Shown here piece by piece: positions 1 through 12,667 of a stretch of 64,000 nucleotides of DNA; positions within the stretch are counted from its first letter, which is position 1; each line of letters begins with the position of its first letter. The notes under the pieces are model-generated. The model worked only from the letters and a program-made list of their open reading frames with translations. It ran no database searches and was not told the DNA's origin. Source of the DNA: Chondrilla cf. caribensis (Eukaryota > Porifera > Demospongiae > Chondrillida > Chondrillidae); NCBI GenBank assembly GCA_964020155.1, contig OZ026566.1, positions 4,764,669 through 4,828,668 on the forward strand, written 5' to 3'. The position numbers and the translations under genes are program-made.

Positions 1-12
1 GACTCAAATCAC

Positions 13-2213
13 CTGCATATTAGGAGATGACAGTATAAAGTCATTTATATCACCATGGCAACACGATGCCTGCTCGCTGTGCCCCTCTCCAACGGAAGAG
101 GTGAGCTGAGCAGGTCCACTCAACAGAGGGTAGTGGTCAAGGAACGTGAGAAGATGTGAAAGGACCTATAAGGGAGGAGGACTAGAGTAAAGCCTTTGCT
201 AAGTGTCTTGTATCATCAGATCAAACGAGTTGTGGAGCACAGTTCATGTGATAGTGAAGATCTCTTCAAAGAAGATAAACTGCTGAAAAGTCTGGAGAAC
301 CACTGGACGGCTTCCCTAAGCTTTGTCTCAATTAGCAGGTTGGAAGCCGCTGTTCCCTATCTGTGCTAGCAAGACCAGTATCAGAAATTAAGCAGCAAGG
401 GAATGCTCAACAAGACACAGTACCGATATATGGATGCCAGAGAAATGCAAATATTAATCAAGCCTTAATTCCTGGCCCCACCCAGTCAGTTGATTCACAG
501 CTATGGATTCCATCACAAAACTACAAGACAGGCATTGATGGCACTGCCTCAATTGAATGCCACATGCAACCCATGTGACACACCCCAAGGACACACCTTC
601 TACGATCTATCACTCACCGCTCTGGCAGACGCTGAGGATGGGTCTTCAGTATCCACGGTATCAAAAGGGACACCTTCAAAAACAGACGAGGACACACTGT
701 CAACAATTGTTAACACTAATTGACTGGCATTGGACTGTACAATATACTGTACGATGTACTGTACAATGTACTGCACTATGTACTGTACAATGTACTGCAG
801 TATGTACTGTACAATGTACTGCACTATGTACTGCACTATGTACTGTACAATGTACTGTACAATGTACTGCACTATGTACTGTACAATGTACTGTACAATG
901 TACTGCACTATGTACTGCACTATGTACTGTACAATGTACTGCACTATGTACTGTACAATGTACTGTACAATGTACTGTACAATGTACTGTACAATGTACT
1001 GCACTATGTACTGCACTATATACTGTACAATGTACTGCACTATGTACTGTACAATGTACTGTACATTGTACCGCACTATGTACTGTACAATGTACTGTAC
1101 AATGTATTGTACAATGTACTGCACTATGTAGTGTACAATGTACTGCACTATGTACTGTACAATGTACTGCACTATGTACTGTACGATGTACTGTACAATG
1201 CACTGTACGATGTACTGTGCAATGTACTGTACAATGTACTGTACAATGTACTGTACAATGTACTGCACTATGTACTGTACAATGTACTGTGTTATGCATG
1301 CATCTTGTAAACACATCATGTGCAAACCAGGGAACAACATACGACTGGATCCCCCACTCCCCGATGTAGCACGGTGTCTTTGAGAGTAGTGAACTGGCCC
1401 TAGCTCAACCTGGTTGTCCTCTCCAAACGTTAGCTCGCCCACAGGAAGATGAAGTGAGCTACCAAAAGCCAGTGATGACAAAATCATTAGGGATTGTTCC
1501 AGCAAGTGTGCCTGAAGAAGCCATGGTAATGGAGTGGCTATTAGCCAGTCACGCAGGCACATTAATAGACCCCCTAAGACCTGCATAAAGGAAGATGACT
1601 ACGACTGTCTTCAATCAGTATCTTAAAAGGAAACTAGATGCCACATTTAATTGAATTAAGAAGCCATCAACTCACACTAGATGCTGGGAGAGATTCCCTC
1701 TCCTTGGCAAACTGTGCAATGCCAGCACACAGACCCTGAAGGGGAACAACACACACTGCTAGCACACAGACCCTGAAGGGGAACAACACACACTGCTAGT
1801 ACACAGACCCTGAAGGGGAACAACACACACTGCTAGTACACAGACCCTGAAGGGGAACAACACACACTGCTAGTACACACGCTAGCACTGTTGGATCTAT
1901 CAAGTTGTTTCCATGGTCATGGCCCTCACATTGAAGACAGTCTCCACGGCTTTAGCTGGTAGCACTGGCTGGAGGTCAACCCACAAGGACAATACATCTA
2001 TGGCTGCCATGGCAACAGACTCATTAGAGAACTTGGCGGATGCAACAACAATGTTGACAAGCTGAAGGAGGTCTTGGCAAGCAGGACCAGTCTTGAGGGA
2101 GGTGAACACCACTATTCCGATCTGCTGTATTGCCAGTCGCCTACCACAGGAGGGGGGGGGGGGGGGGGGTGGTTGAGGAAGCAAACTAAGATGACACTTT
2201 GTGTGTGTGAGTG

Positions 2214-2253
<40 letters not shown>

Positions 2254-3186
2254 CGTGCATGTGTGTGTGTGTGTGTACCTTGAATCCACATTGGGATCAA
2301 TACAAGCTGCTTTTTTCAAACTTGACACAATTTCATCCTAAGATGAGAGCAAGGTTACATGGAAGCACTATGAGATTATGTAATGACAGGATCTTACCCT
2401 CAATATACTATTCTCCTCCACCAATGGTAGAATGGCATTCATCAACACGAGAGCCTCACATCTCGGACCTCTGACAGCGTCATCCTTGAGCACTCCATGG
2501 CAACCAGTCACTAAGTCTCCCAACAGCACGGTTGAACCAGGGAACTCATAGGAGAATAGCTGAGAGGAGAACTTGACTATTGTTGAAGCTATTTCCTGTG
2601 GAAGGGAGCGGACACAGATAAGGCAGTGTACACAGTGGCCATGTGGCTGCAGGGCACAATGTACTGGACGGTGTAGGGGTCAGGAGACAACCCCCTGTGG
2701 TGCCACGCCCCCAGGATGCCAGGCCCTCCCAGTCCTAAAACAGTTCGGCAATAACAAATCACAGACATTGTACATGTGGCTCTCTAGCAACCAACAATAG
2801 CAATTGCTATGGCAACCATAAAACTGTAATGAAATGGATTCATGATGCAACCCCTCGGGCTGGTATCAGAGATCCTCAGGGGAGTGACCTCCACTCTGCA
2901 CCCTAAAATAAGGGTGGAGAGGAAATGGCTACATAGTTTAGAACAAGGAGCAGCATGACTTGCATACCACCCGTGTATTATGGCAAACTTGATAAATGGA
3001 TTCAAATTTGTGAGACAATACACTGACTCAATAAACCAATTTATAGTAAATTCCTATCTACAGACTAACAGTTTATTAATTAATGGGCAGAAAGAATTAC
3101 CATAGCTAACTGTACAACAGCCGACAGTCTCCAGATAAGAATGGTCTAAAAACTTGGCATGCACCTACGTACGTACACATGCACAT

Positions 3187-3234
<48 letters not shown>

Positions 3235-3237
3235 ACG

Positions 3238-3275
<38 letters not shown>

Positions 3276-6200
3276 AACAATAGCATGTTTATACTCACTC
3301 TTCTTCCATTGGCTATAGCTCGCTTCACTTGAGCGTAGAATGAATTTAGGTAGCACTGGTTGGGATGGACCAGCCACCTGCGAACCATCGTGCGACAGAG
3401 GATCTCATGAGCTAGTTGACAACACGCAATCGAGGACATGTCAAAGTGACTGCCAACTGACAGGGTCCATGGTACAAAGATGAGAAGAGGGGGCAGCCAT
3501 TTTGGAAGTGGTGGGGTTGGCTGGTTGTCCAGAGATATGCCACTATTTTGCTCAATCTATTCCATCAAATATACAGGGCAGCACTTATCATTGGCGGGAA
3601 TGAACAAAATAAGTAATAAAATTAATAATTGGATGAGGCTAACCTTCTCAAGCGAAATCCAGACCCGTTCCAACTCCTTGAGGACGTCCTTGAGGTGGGT
3701 CAGCAAAGGGGTCTGACCAATGTCCCCTAAGATCCCTACCATCCGCAGCCAGACCACAGTGGCCACCACTGGGGTCCAGCCAGTAGCAACATTTTGTGTT
3801 TCATCTTCATCCCGGTCATTCGAGACAGGTTGATGATCATCACCATCACTAACATCATCATCACCATCACTGTCACTTCCACCATCATCATGGCTGTCAT
3901 CTTCCTCATCAACAGGTAAAGTAATAGATGGTTCAAGGGGACTCCTGTTACCATGGATACTATTTTCTTCTAAGAATGAGTAAATTTTAGTCAAAATGAG
4001 AACAAGAACATACACAACACAAACAACACAAGCAACACAAACAACACAAACAACACAAACAACACAAACAACACAAAACATACGAGCACACAAACAACCA
4101 TCAAAGGTTAAGGTTTGAATAAGGTACGTATTATTGTGTGATTGAAGTTTGAAGCCAGAAGAGGCATATCCACTGATCAAAGTGGGAGTGGTGTGGGTGT
4201 GGTAGTAAAGTTCACTTACTGTCAGCGATAGAAGGACTTGTAGAGCTGCCGGGGATGACTGATTTCAAGGGCGTGATGAAAGGGTCGGTCTGGTTCCAAT
4301 GGCTCCTAGACAGAATGTCTTCACTCGTCGACTTACGCAATTGATGTGTGATTGCACCAGACTTCAAAGAACCTTCTCTACTGTTGACTGAGGCCTTGGT
4401 CTTGGGCTGTGGTGAGTCCTCTCCAACTTGGACCACCTGTTGAGGCAGAGGAGTAGTTGATTTGGTCCTCGTGGACATGATGGATGCTGAATCCAGAGGA
4501 ATACTTGAGCTAGGTGATGGGATGTCAAAAGATTGATCAAGAATATTCTCGGAAATTGACACATTCTTCCCAATGGGAGCATGGCTACGTTCTGGGTGTG
4601 GACGGTCCCAATAGCGATGACTGCTCTCCAGGGATTCCCCATGGCTGTATCTCCCTCTTCGAAACGATAACCTTCGACCTACAGTCCTGGAGGAGGGGCT
4701 AGTGGGAGGGGCTGGGATCGGAGCTGTGGCCGATAACAACAAAGGGGCTGTTTCCTGCTTCTTTGCTTTGAATGTTGTCACTTCCTGCTTCCTCCCTTCA
4801 TGTGGTGCAACTTCCTGTTTCCTACCTTGGTTTGTCTGAGCGCCTTGTGGAGAGGGCTCCCCTATAGTCAATGCCCCGCCCTGCTGCCTGCCCTGCCTAC
4901 CTTGCCGCCTCTGCTCCAGCTGAACAAGGGGAAGATTCTTAAGATCCAGCCCATACAGGACCTGGCCAAGCACCTGGGTTATGAGCTCAACATGCTCCTA
5001 AATATCAAGAGCAATAATCATTAATCCTAAGAGAAATGGATTCCAAATGTACTGGTGTTACCTGCCAAGAGACAATGACCACCTTCCACTCCTTCCTCTT
5101 AACAAGGACATCCTGGAGCCTATCCCACAGAGTGGATGGGAGAGACACAGCCATCGATGCTCGCACATAAGAGACCAGCAGTGTCTGTACCATCAAACAC
5201 CACACAACATACATTGATAGTATTGTACAGGAGGGACAATGAGACTGAGATTTCAAATACCTTCATCAGCAGTTCTGCCAGCTGATAGGATAGAGTAGGG
5301 GTTCCTCCCAGGGGGGGCACCTCCTCCATCACATTCACAGTGATGTCCAGCAGAGTATCAAGTAGGTGGAGCCAGCTCTCCTCATCCAGCAGCCATTTCT
5401 TTGCCATCACTTGGTACAGCTCAATCACTTTCTTACAGAGATCAACGTGAACAGCAAGGGAGCTCCTCTCCATTTTACCCTGCTCTTTGATGCTGAACAC
5501 ATATCTTGTGTGTTCAATGAACATTCTGAGGGTGACCTGGAGACCTACCCTCAGCTCTTCTCTGGCACTGGGTTCACTCCCCTCCAGGACCTCCCAGGAC
5601 AAGCTCCAGCTATCACTGGTCTCCTTATCGGACTGGGTCGGGTCCAACATGAAGATGGGCTTGTCTTCCTTCTACAAACGGGATAGGTCTGTCTCACACG
5701 AGATGGCATGAAGCACATGACACAGGTCTCACCTCCAGCCAAGAGTGGTACAGGTCAACAATTTGATGAGGGACTTTGAGCCGCAATGGGAGATTGAACC
5801 CCTGTGCACACAAACCACCAAACACATACACATACACAAAATCACGTCATGTTCGTCCAAATGACTGTCACACAATACAGCTTATGCCATGTGCTAGTGT
5901 TCTCCAATCCTTGTCCACTAACACACATAACGATGGTAATGGAAGACAGAACATTGGAACATCATGTTCCTCCTTTCTCTTACCACCTTGCATAACACCA
6001 AGCTGGTCATCGTGAGGAGGGTGTGGGGAAAATGGAAAAGGCGTGGCTGCTGCTGACACACACCAAAAGGTTTGTTACATTATAGAAAATTTACATTGAC
6101 GTAACAAAGCAGATAGCAATCACCAACTGACCACAGCAGATAGCAATCACCATCTGACTACAGCAGATAGCAATCACCAACTGACTACAGCAGATAGCAA

Positions 6201-8761
6201 TCACCAACTGACTACAGCAGATAGCAATCACCATCTGACTACAGCAGATAGCAATCACCAACTGACTACAGCAGATAGCAATCACCAATTGACTACAGCA
6301 GATAGCAATCACCATCTGACTACAGCAGATAGCAATCACCAACTGACTACAGCAGATAGCAATCACCAACTGACCACAGCAGATAGCAATCACCATCTGA
6401 CTACAGCAGATAGCAATCACCAATTGACTACAGCAGATAGCAATCACCAATTGACTACAGCAGATAGCAATCACCAACTGACCACAGCAGATAGCAATCA
6501 CCATCTGACTACAGCAGATAGCAATCACCAATTGACTACAGCAGATAGCAATCACCAATTGACTACAGCAGATAGCAATCACCAACTGACTACAGCAGAT
6601 AGCAATCACCAACTGACCACAGCAGATAGCAATCACCATCTGACTACAGCAGATAGCAATCACCAACTGACCACAGCAGATAGCAATCACCATCTGACTA
6701 CAGCAGATAGCAATCACCATCTGACTACAGCAGATAGCAATCACCATCTGACTACAGCAGATAGCAATCACCAATTGACTACAGCAGATAGCAATCACCA
6801 ATTGACTACAGCAGATAGCAATCACCATCTGACTACAGCAGATAGCAATCACCATCTGACTACAGCAGATAGCAATCACCAACTGACTACAGCAGATAGC
6901 AATCACCAACTGACCACAGCAGATAGCAATCACCGACTACAGCAGATAGCAATCACCAACTGACTACAGCAGTTCTAACACACAGGCTTGTCTATGGACA
7001 GGTCGGTGCTCACTGTACAGCACTTGTGTATGAGAACTACTTGCTGTGACTCATGTACGTACATTGTCACATTTACTGACCTGTCTCAACATCTCCAACA
7101 GCAGGGTGATGTTGCCTCTGGTACTGAATAGGATCTTATTCAGCAACTCCACTCCACTCAGCTGGGAAGGGAAGCTACCACTCAGAAGCATGTCTTGTGT
7201 GAGTTCATCTGGTAAATTGACCAAGAGCTGGTCCGACCTCTTGTACATCAACCAGTTCAGCACCTTCTGCAATACTAGCTGCTTCACTTGGGTGTAGATG
7301 GGATCGGATGTGTCATAAGCCATTCGCACAATTGCAGACATGCGGTCTCCTTTTGAGGGCAATTTTGGTGTGGAACTTGATGAGGAAGGTGAAGACAAAG
7401 GTGAAATGGAACTCGGATTAGCAGACCCAGGAGCAGTAGCATACAACTGGTGACGCCCTCTGAACTCCTTGTAGAGCGGAGCGAGGTATCTCAGCTTCAG
7501 TTGATGAAAAAGATAAGCAAACCCCCTGAGGTGGAGGGTTGGGTCTGCCCATTGTATCCTCCCGACTTGGGAGGTTATTAGGTGCATCAGACAGTCCATG
7601 AGGTATCGAGTTCGAGGGACCTTCACATTGGCTGGGTTGGTCTCCATGTAAAGTGGCTTCACCTTAGCGATACTGATGACATCACCTGTATTGTGGGGCA
7701 CATTCGGATAATACAACTACTCGGATATATGTACATAAGTGCAATTATTGTGCGGAAAAAATAACACAACCCATAAATGAAAAGATAAACATGCCCAACC
7801 TATTCCTGGAGTGCTATCCCACCAGGTGGTGTTCTCGTTGGGCGAGTAAGAACCATATCGCTGGACGACCGAAGAGGAATGTTCTGATTTGGAGTCGTCT
7901 ACAGGCTCTCCTTCAACTGGGACCAATGGAGGGGGGAATCCCGGGACAGCAGTGGAGAACAGTTCCAGACAGGCATCATCGCCATTGTCCTGGGTTGCCA
8001 GCATGAACAATACTAGAAGCTTGATACCATAGCAACGGAGGGTGAGGTCATTTTCTGGATGCAAGACCTTATGTATCATAGAACCTGTAAACATTGACAA
8101 CATACAACACAGAATTGAGGACTTGATACGAGGTTAGCAGGACGGCTGCATACACACCGATTGGGTACGGATGGACAGGTTGACAGGTTTACTTACATAC
8201 ACCATTGTATTGCCACTTGTTGTACAATTTCTCAGGTAGTAAGATGATGAGTGTCTGCAGATTAACAGAGTTTCACAAAGCACACATGAGCACATGTGTA
8301 GACCACACCCAACATCATTGGACACACCTCCAGGGATGGCAATATTGTTTTTGACAATTCAGAAAAATAAGAGTCATGTGATTTTTTGGATCCTACAAGG
8401 AAGACTCGACAGTAAATAATACAAGGCACTGAAAATTTTGATAAATTACGTGTCACCTCTACTTTGTAAACACGTCTCGATTGTTGTAAAAGAGGAATAT
8501 ATTATAAAGAAGATATGTTCATGGTGTTTTTCGAAAAATGGCTTTTTCTCCGGCTGAGACAGTTTCTCTAACAAGAAAACATTTAGCGTATTATGAATAC
8601 AAGTCATTTCGACGTCCTGTGATCAAGTTACTCGTCCTGTAGGAGGATCACTCACCTAACACTTGTTTGAAACTCTTCAGGCGCTTCAGTGAATCTCTCG
8701 ATGCATCTAAAAACTTCCTAAGTGGTTGATCTATCCCACTAGATTGCTTAAATCCCCACAT
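13..8761 (-). CDS. RALGAPA: Ral GTPase-activating protein subunit alpha (partial; C-terminal GAP domain lies outside the window)
   Basis: Catalytic alpha subunit of the RalGAP complex, which inactivates RalA/RalB. Exons read from high to low coordinates. The start at 8761 gives MWGFKQSSGIDQPLRKFLDA (exon 8656-8761, donor GTGAGT), resembling the vertebrate N-terminus. About 8456-8560 encodes the block with HEHIFFIIYSSF, and 7060-7716 a helical-repeat block. About 5260-5740 contains VHVDLCKKVIELYQVMAKKW. About 3660-3780 contains VVATVVWLRMVGILGDIG, a strong family signature. About 1930-2100 holds AKFSNESVA, and 1390-1586 CLRDWLIATPLPWLLQ. The last visible exon, 13-165, encodes FLDHYPLLSGPAQLTSSV and ends LSSPNMQ before a GT donor. 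The Rap/Ran-GAP-type catalytic domain should follow off the left edge. Exons between about 170 and 600 could not be resolved, apart from a plausible one ending at GTGAGT near 615. Introns carry several tandem repeats. Confidence 0.88.
723..1296. repeat. 12-bp minisatellite, about 48 copies, quasi-palindromic unit
   Basis: Tandem array of ATGTACTGTACA and ATGTACTGCACT units. Each TGTAC-T-GTACA core is an inverted repeat around one central base. Because 12 is divisible by 3, several frames stay open on both strands. It lies in or beside the C-terminal half of RALGAPA. The minus frame runs open from a bona fide exon (1390-1586) through the array to about 600, so whether it is intron or exon is unclear. 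Confidence 0.95.
1724..1876. repeat. 37-bp tandem repeat, about 4 copies
   Basis: Four near-identical copies of a 37-bp unit beginning ACACAGACCCTGAAGGGGAA, in a RALGAPA intron between the exons at 1390-1586 and about 1930-2100. Confidence 0.9.
2151..2276. repeat. Poly-G run and (GT)n microsatellite
   Basis: A run of about 20 G at 2151-2170 is followed by interrupted (GT)n at about 2200-2276, inside a RALGAPA intron. Length is likely polymorphic and hard to assemble. Confidence 0.95.
3190..3273. repeat. (CA)n microsatellite
   Basis: Dinucleotide CA repeat with short ATACACACGCACG interruptions in a RALGAPA intron. Confidence 0.95.
4010..4080. repeat. Short AC/AAC-rich tandem repeat
   Basis: About seven copies of ACACAAACA-like units of 9-10 bp in a RALGAPA intron, between the VVATVVW exon and the serine-rich linker exon at 4212-4973. 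Confidence 0.85.
6108..6974. repeat. 24-bp minisatellite, about 36 copies
   Basis: Tandem 24-bp units of the form GCAGATAGCAATCACCA plus a variable CATCTG, CAACTG or CAATTG ending. The period is a multiple of three, so long frames are open on both strands (TTADSNHQL on plus, CCSQLVIAI on minus). Position relative to RALGAPA exons at about 5720 and 7060 indicates an intron. Confidence 0.95.
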
Positions 8762-8868
8762 AACCGCACATACAACTTCGCATATTCATTCAATGATAAA
8801 TACAGCCGCCATTTTTCTACTAATACGTCACTAGATAGGGACTGCCCCCAATAATGTACACGCGAGTT
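8762..8868 (-). promoter_or_regulatory. RALGAPA 5' leader/promoter interval with upstream ATGs
   Basis: Only about 107 bp separates the RALGAPA start from the CLSPN stop, both on minus. Reading minus, an AAAAATGGCGGC context opens a short uORF of 8 codons. A second upstream ATG opens a frame that overlaps the chosen start out of frame. The AAAATGGCGG box resembles a YY1/TISU element. Whether the upstream ATGs are transcribed is unknown. Confidence 0.5.
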
Positions 8869-11800
8869 TTAATACAGTACATCGAAAACACTATTACTGT
8901 CTTCAGAGAGAGATCGAACTGGTGCTGCAACTGTTCTTGGCTTCTTCTGAACAGGTTCTTTAACCTAGTACAGTATGATAAATATGTTTAACTCGTGCAC
9001 TTAAATGACAATTGGCAGCTACTCACTTCAGCATTGTCCTGATCACCAGCTGATGGTACAAACTTGAAAACAACTCCTTTCTGTCCCTCAGTGGCATGAG
9101 GAGCCCGCGATGTAGCTGATGCAAGCTGCTTCAGTTGACGGCGGTTTCTTTTCAAAAATGAACCACAGTGGGTCTGGGACACTTGTCGCTTGAATGCACT
9201 CGTTGAATCGTTGAAACAAGTGTTGCTGTTAGCAGCACAGGACAACACATTGAGAACAGATTGACTGTCTTCATCTTCCTCCAGCAAACTCCCTTGCCCA
9301 TTCTAAGATGACATATAGGTACATGATATCACAGTGGTGGGTACAGAATACAAGAATAGCTGGAAACTCACTCTGATGAACTTGAGAAACTGTTCCTTCT
9401 CAACTCTCTTCCTCCTTCTAGTAACCTCTGCAGCATCATCACTGTCCTCCTCTACATCCTCTCCACCACTATCCAGGGTTTGGTCTTCTGAAAACAGATC
9501 CATCGACACCTCTGAACCCTGATGAGCAAACTTGCGCTTTCTAAAAAAGCCATTCTTGAGATACATCCCATCTTCATACAAATCTCCTTCAGCCAAGAAT
9601 CTTTCCTTCATCTGCTTCAAATCTACTTTGTCGTCAGCAATGATGTTTCTCCTGAATAAGATGAGGGGCATACATCAAAACTATCTCAGTACAGTCAGTG
9701 AAAGACTCACATGTGTATACGGTTGACCTGTTCCTTTAGCTCACTGTCAGAGTCAGGGACATCGGAGCCAGCAACATCTTCTTCGTACTCGTCTAATTCA
9801 CTGTTTGGGTCATCCTCGGCATCAGAACCAACATCACTACCTGACAACTCAGCCTCAGACTCCACAAATTCAGCAAGACGCTCTCTATCAATATGAATAC
9901 AATTTATTAAAGGATTATACCACTGCACATCACTGTAGACACTTACTCTTTCGTCAGTTTAGAGTTAACCATAACTCTACGTTTCTTCTTCAATACTGGC
10001 ATGTCTTCATCTTCAGACTGGTCACCCACGGGAGCTTGAGATGGGAAACGTCCAGAGCAAAGAGCAAGCACATCAAAATCTCTATTATCACCCTGTGTTC
10101 CTTTCCCAAATATGGTTGTCAGTGAACTGGTACAAACTGGCTGTGTCACTCCTAACAACTCCCTCACTGCTTGCGTGGATGGACCTTCTTCCTGTTTCAT
10201 GCTGTCAGCCTCACTACAAAGTTCCACACCAGCAAACCTACCAGAGCAGAGACCCAGCACAGTCTCCAAAGGGTTGCCTTCCTGGCTATCATCCTTTATC
10301 AGTGATGATAAGGCAGATGGAATGCCAGAGGGCTGCTCGCGCTCCCTGATGCAGAGGAACCTGGGTGAACAAACATGGATATCAACTGCTAACATAATTT
10401 CTCTATCCTTAAACAGACACACTCACCCTTGTGTGTCTAAGAACTGTGTCTCCTCATCCATACTATTGACACATGGCATATATGACTTTGGTTCCCGGAA
10501 TGCAACCGACTCTGAGTGAAGACTGTCACTGAACAGGTCCTGGGAGCACAGAACACCAGTGAATTCAGAGGAGTGGTGACACATAAGATCTAAGAGTACC
10601 TGAGACATGAGGGTGGAGCTATTCATACTCTTTGCCGGGCTCCCTTCCACACTAAGTGATGACTTTGACACACTGACGACCATATTCTCAGTATCAAAAC
10701 CAGAGTCCACACCAAAACCTGCAGCCCTTGTGTATGGGAGTGATAATTTGTTCTGTTGTAGTTGAAATATGGAGTCCTCAGCAACAGAGACCACGTCATG
10801 ACTCTCTGACTCATCATCACTGAGGAGCACCCTAGACTTTCTGATTTGGTGCCTGGCGTGTAAGCCATCTTCACCATCTGAACCTAGCTCATCACCACTT
10901 GAATGAAACTGTTTTTCATCATCACTACTGCTATTCTGGACCTCATCTCCACTGTGGTCGTTCTGGATCTCATCTCCACTGTGGTCGTTCTGGACCTCAC
11001 CTCCACTGTGGTCATTCTGGATCTCATCTCCACTGTGGTCGTTCTGGACCACATCTCCACTGTGGTCGTTCTGGATCTCATCTCCACTGTGGTCGTTCTG
11101 GACCACACCTCCACTGTGGTCCTTCTGGATCTCATCTCCACTGTGGTCGTTCTGGACCTCACCTCCACTGTGGTCGTTCTGGACCTCACCTCCACTGTGG
11201 TCGTTCTGGACCGCGTCTTTATCTTGCTTGTAATGGCCTTTGTCTTGAGAAGAGATTATTGATTTGGTGTAATGTTCACTGGACAACACTATTGAATGAA
11301 AACTAATTGCTACCTGGAGCCTCCTCTGCTATGTCTTTCTCTGAATCACTGTCAGAGGATGTGAATTCTGCCTCTTCTTCATCCAGAGCCATTCCTTCAT
11401 TTTCTTCAAAGTGCTTCATTTCTTCAAAGCGAACAGCTTCTTCTGCCCTATGCTTACCAAGAGAGCTTTGTAAGGTCACCTTCAGTTGTTGCCACGACAA
11501 ACCTGTATACAGAGAGTGTGAGTATCCACAGATGACAAACTGCATTGAATGCAGTACATAGTGGATTTACCATTCCTTAGTTTGTCATCTTCTCTACTAT
11601 CATCGTCTCTTTTAGCACATCTCAGCTGTGACTGAATACGTTGTTGGAAGTTTTCAATCACGGAAGGCAATCTTTCAAATACAAACTCAGCATCAGAACT
11701 CAGTTGTGGGAGGACTTCTGGGGTGGTGTCCGTAGTTTCCACTTTCACAGTCTTCGGCAATTGTTGGTGTTTCCTTGCATTCAACTTGATGAGGAAATCA

Positions 11801-12522
11801 GCAAATGATTTTCTTTTAGGCTCATAAGTGGGTAGACTAACTGAGGACTCTACAACATAATGAAACAAGCAAGCATGTACAAATGAACATGAACACATTA
11901 GCAGTTTGTAATTTACCTCTGATAATCTTCTGTGTTTCACTCTGTAGCTTTTTCATCTCCTTCTTTGAGACGCATGAAGCGTTGGATTTGCCCTTTTTTA
12001 TCTTTCCATCCTTTACTGGATTGGAAAAAGACGATTTTATCTCATTGATGCTCTCTTCTTCTTCTGCCTTTTCTTCAAATATGTCTTTGTTCTGAAATAG
12101 CTGATAAAAGCATATGGCACTTCACAGTGCAATCTAGCATATATCGACAAAGAATTGTTTTGTACCTCGGACAAGTCCCTATTCGCGTATTCGGTCACCG
12201 AGTTAGTGCTAACTGCTTCTTCTTCTTCCTTAGCTTTTCCTTTCCCGTATCTCTTCCTACCAGGACTGCAACTATTCTCCTCATCACTAGTCGAGAGTGG
12301 AGATTTGTCACGGGTTGTCACTGCTCGCTGTTTCCTTCGTCTCTTCTTCCTCAAAATGTCTTGTATATTCTCCTCGCTATCCGTATCGTCGGAGTCATTC
12401 CACTCTGGTGGATACACGCTACACTTAGTTTCCTTTACTATTTTATGTGCCCCGTCTTCGTGAAGGGAAGTCCTTCTTCTTCTCGGGATTCTAATATCTT
12501 CCTCGGAGTCCGTACCAGACAT
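8869..12522 (-). CDS. CLSPN: Claspin, checkpoint adaptor for CHK1 activation
   Basis: Nuclear adaptor that travels with replication forks and presents CHK1 to ATR. It starts MSGTDSEEDIRIPRRRRTS at 12522 with an acidic, Lys/Arg-rich N-terminus. Two CHK1-binding-type motifs are visible in exon 9955-10362: TVLGLCSGRFAG and FDVLALCSGRFPSQ; vertebrate claspin has three. The acidic core is diagnostic (ELSGSDVGSDAEDDPNSELD, then ELKEQVNRIHM), followed by KERFLAEGDLYEDGMY in exon 9372-9651. Later exons are 9027-9302 and 8869-8964; the final one ends SNSVFDVLY and stop. Exon 10427-11289 contains a 27-bp tandem repeat encoding QNDHSGGEV units. The gene is divergent with the RING/PDZ gene and in tandem with RALGAPA. 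Confidence 0.92.
10940..11214. repeat. Exonic 27-bp minisatellite in CLSPN
   Basis: About ten 27-bp units encode on minus the nonapeptide QNDHSG(G/D)E(V/I), giving an acidic, His-containing disordered segment upstream of the CHK1-binding motifs. Variants keep frame and mostly alternate GGEV with GDEI. Confidence 0.92.
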
Positions 12523-12667
12523 ATCACTTCAAGAGCAGAGTCACGCCAGTCGCCCGCGCTGTGACGTATCCCGTGACGTCACCAGCGAACAAGGAGACAC
12601 TCCCACATTCGGCATACCTTAGCAAAGTATCTAAACTAATCGTCCCATTTCACTACAGCTGCTAAGC
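12523..12667. promoter_or_regulatory. Bidirectional promoter CLSPN / RING-PDZ gene with full CRE
   Basis: 145 bp between divergent start codons. It contains a perfect CRE palindrome TGACGTCA at 12574-12581 and a half-type TGACGTA at about 12562. No TATA box is evident. CREB/ATF control is inferred. Confidence 0.65.

Noticed and set aside
6091..6963. 280-residue and 224-residue repeat ORFs
   Set aside because: Consequence of a 24-bp tandem repeat in a RALGAPA intron. No start context and no similarity to the conserved protein.
6108..6974. Possible CRISPR array
   Set aside because: Units are contiguous 24-bp repeats with no unique spacers, and the genome is eukaryotic.
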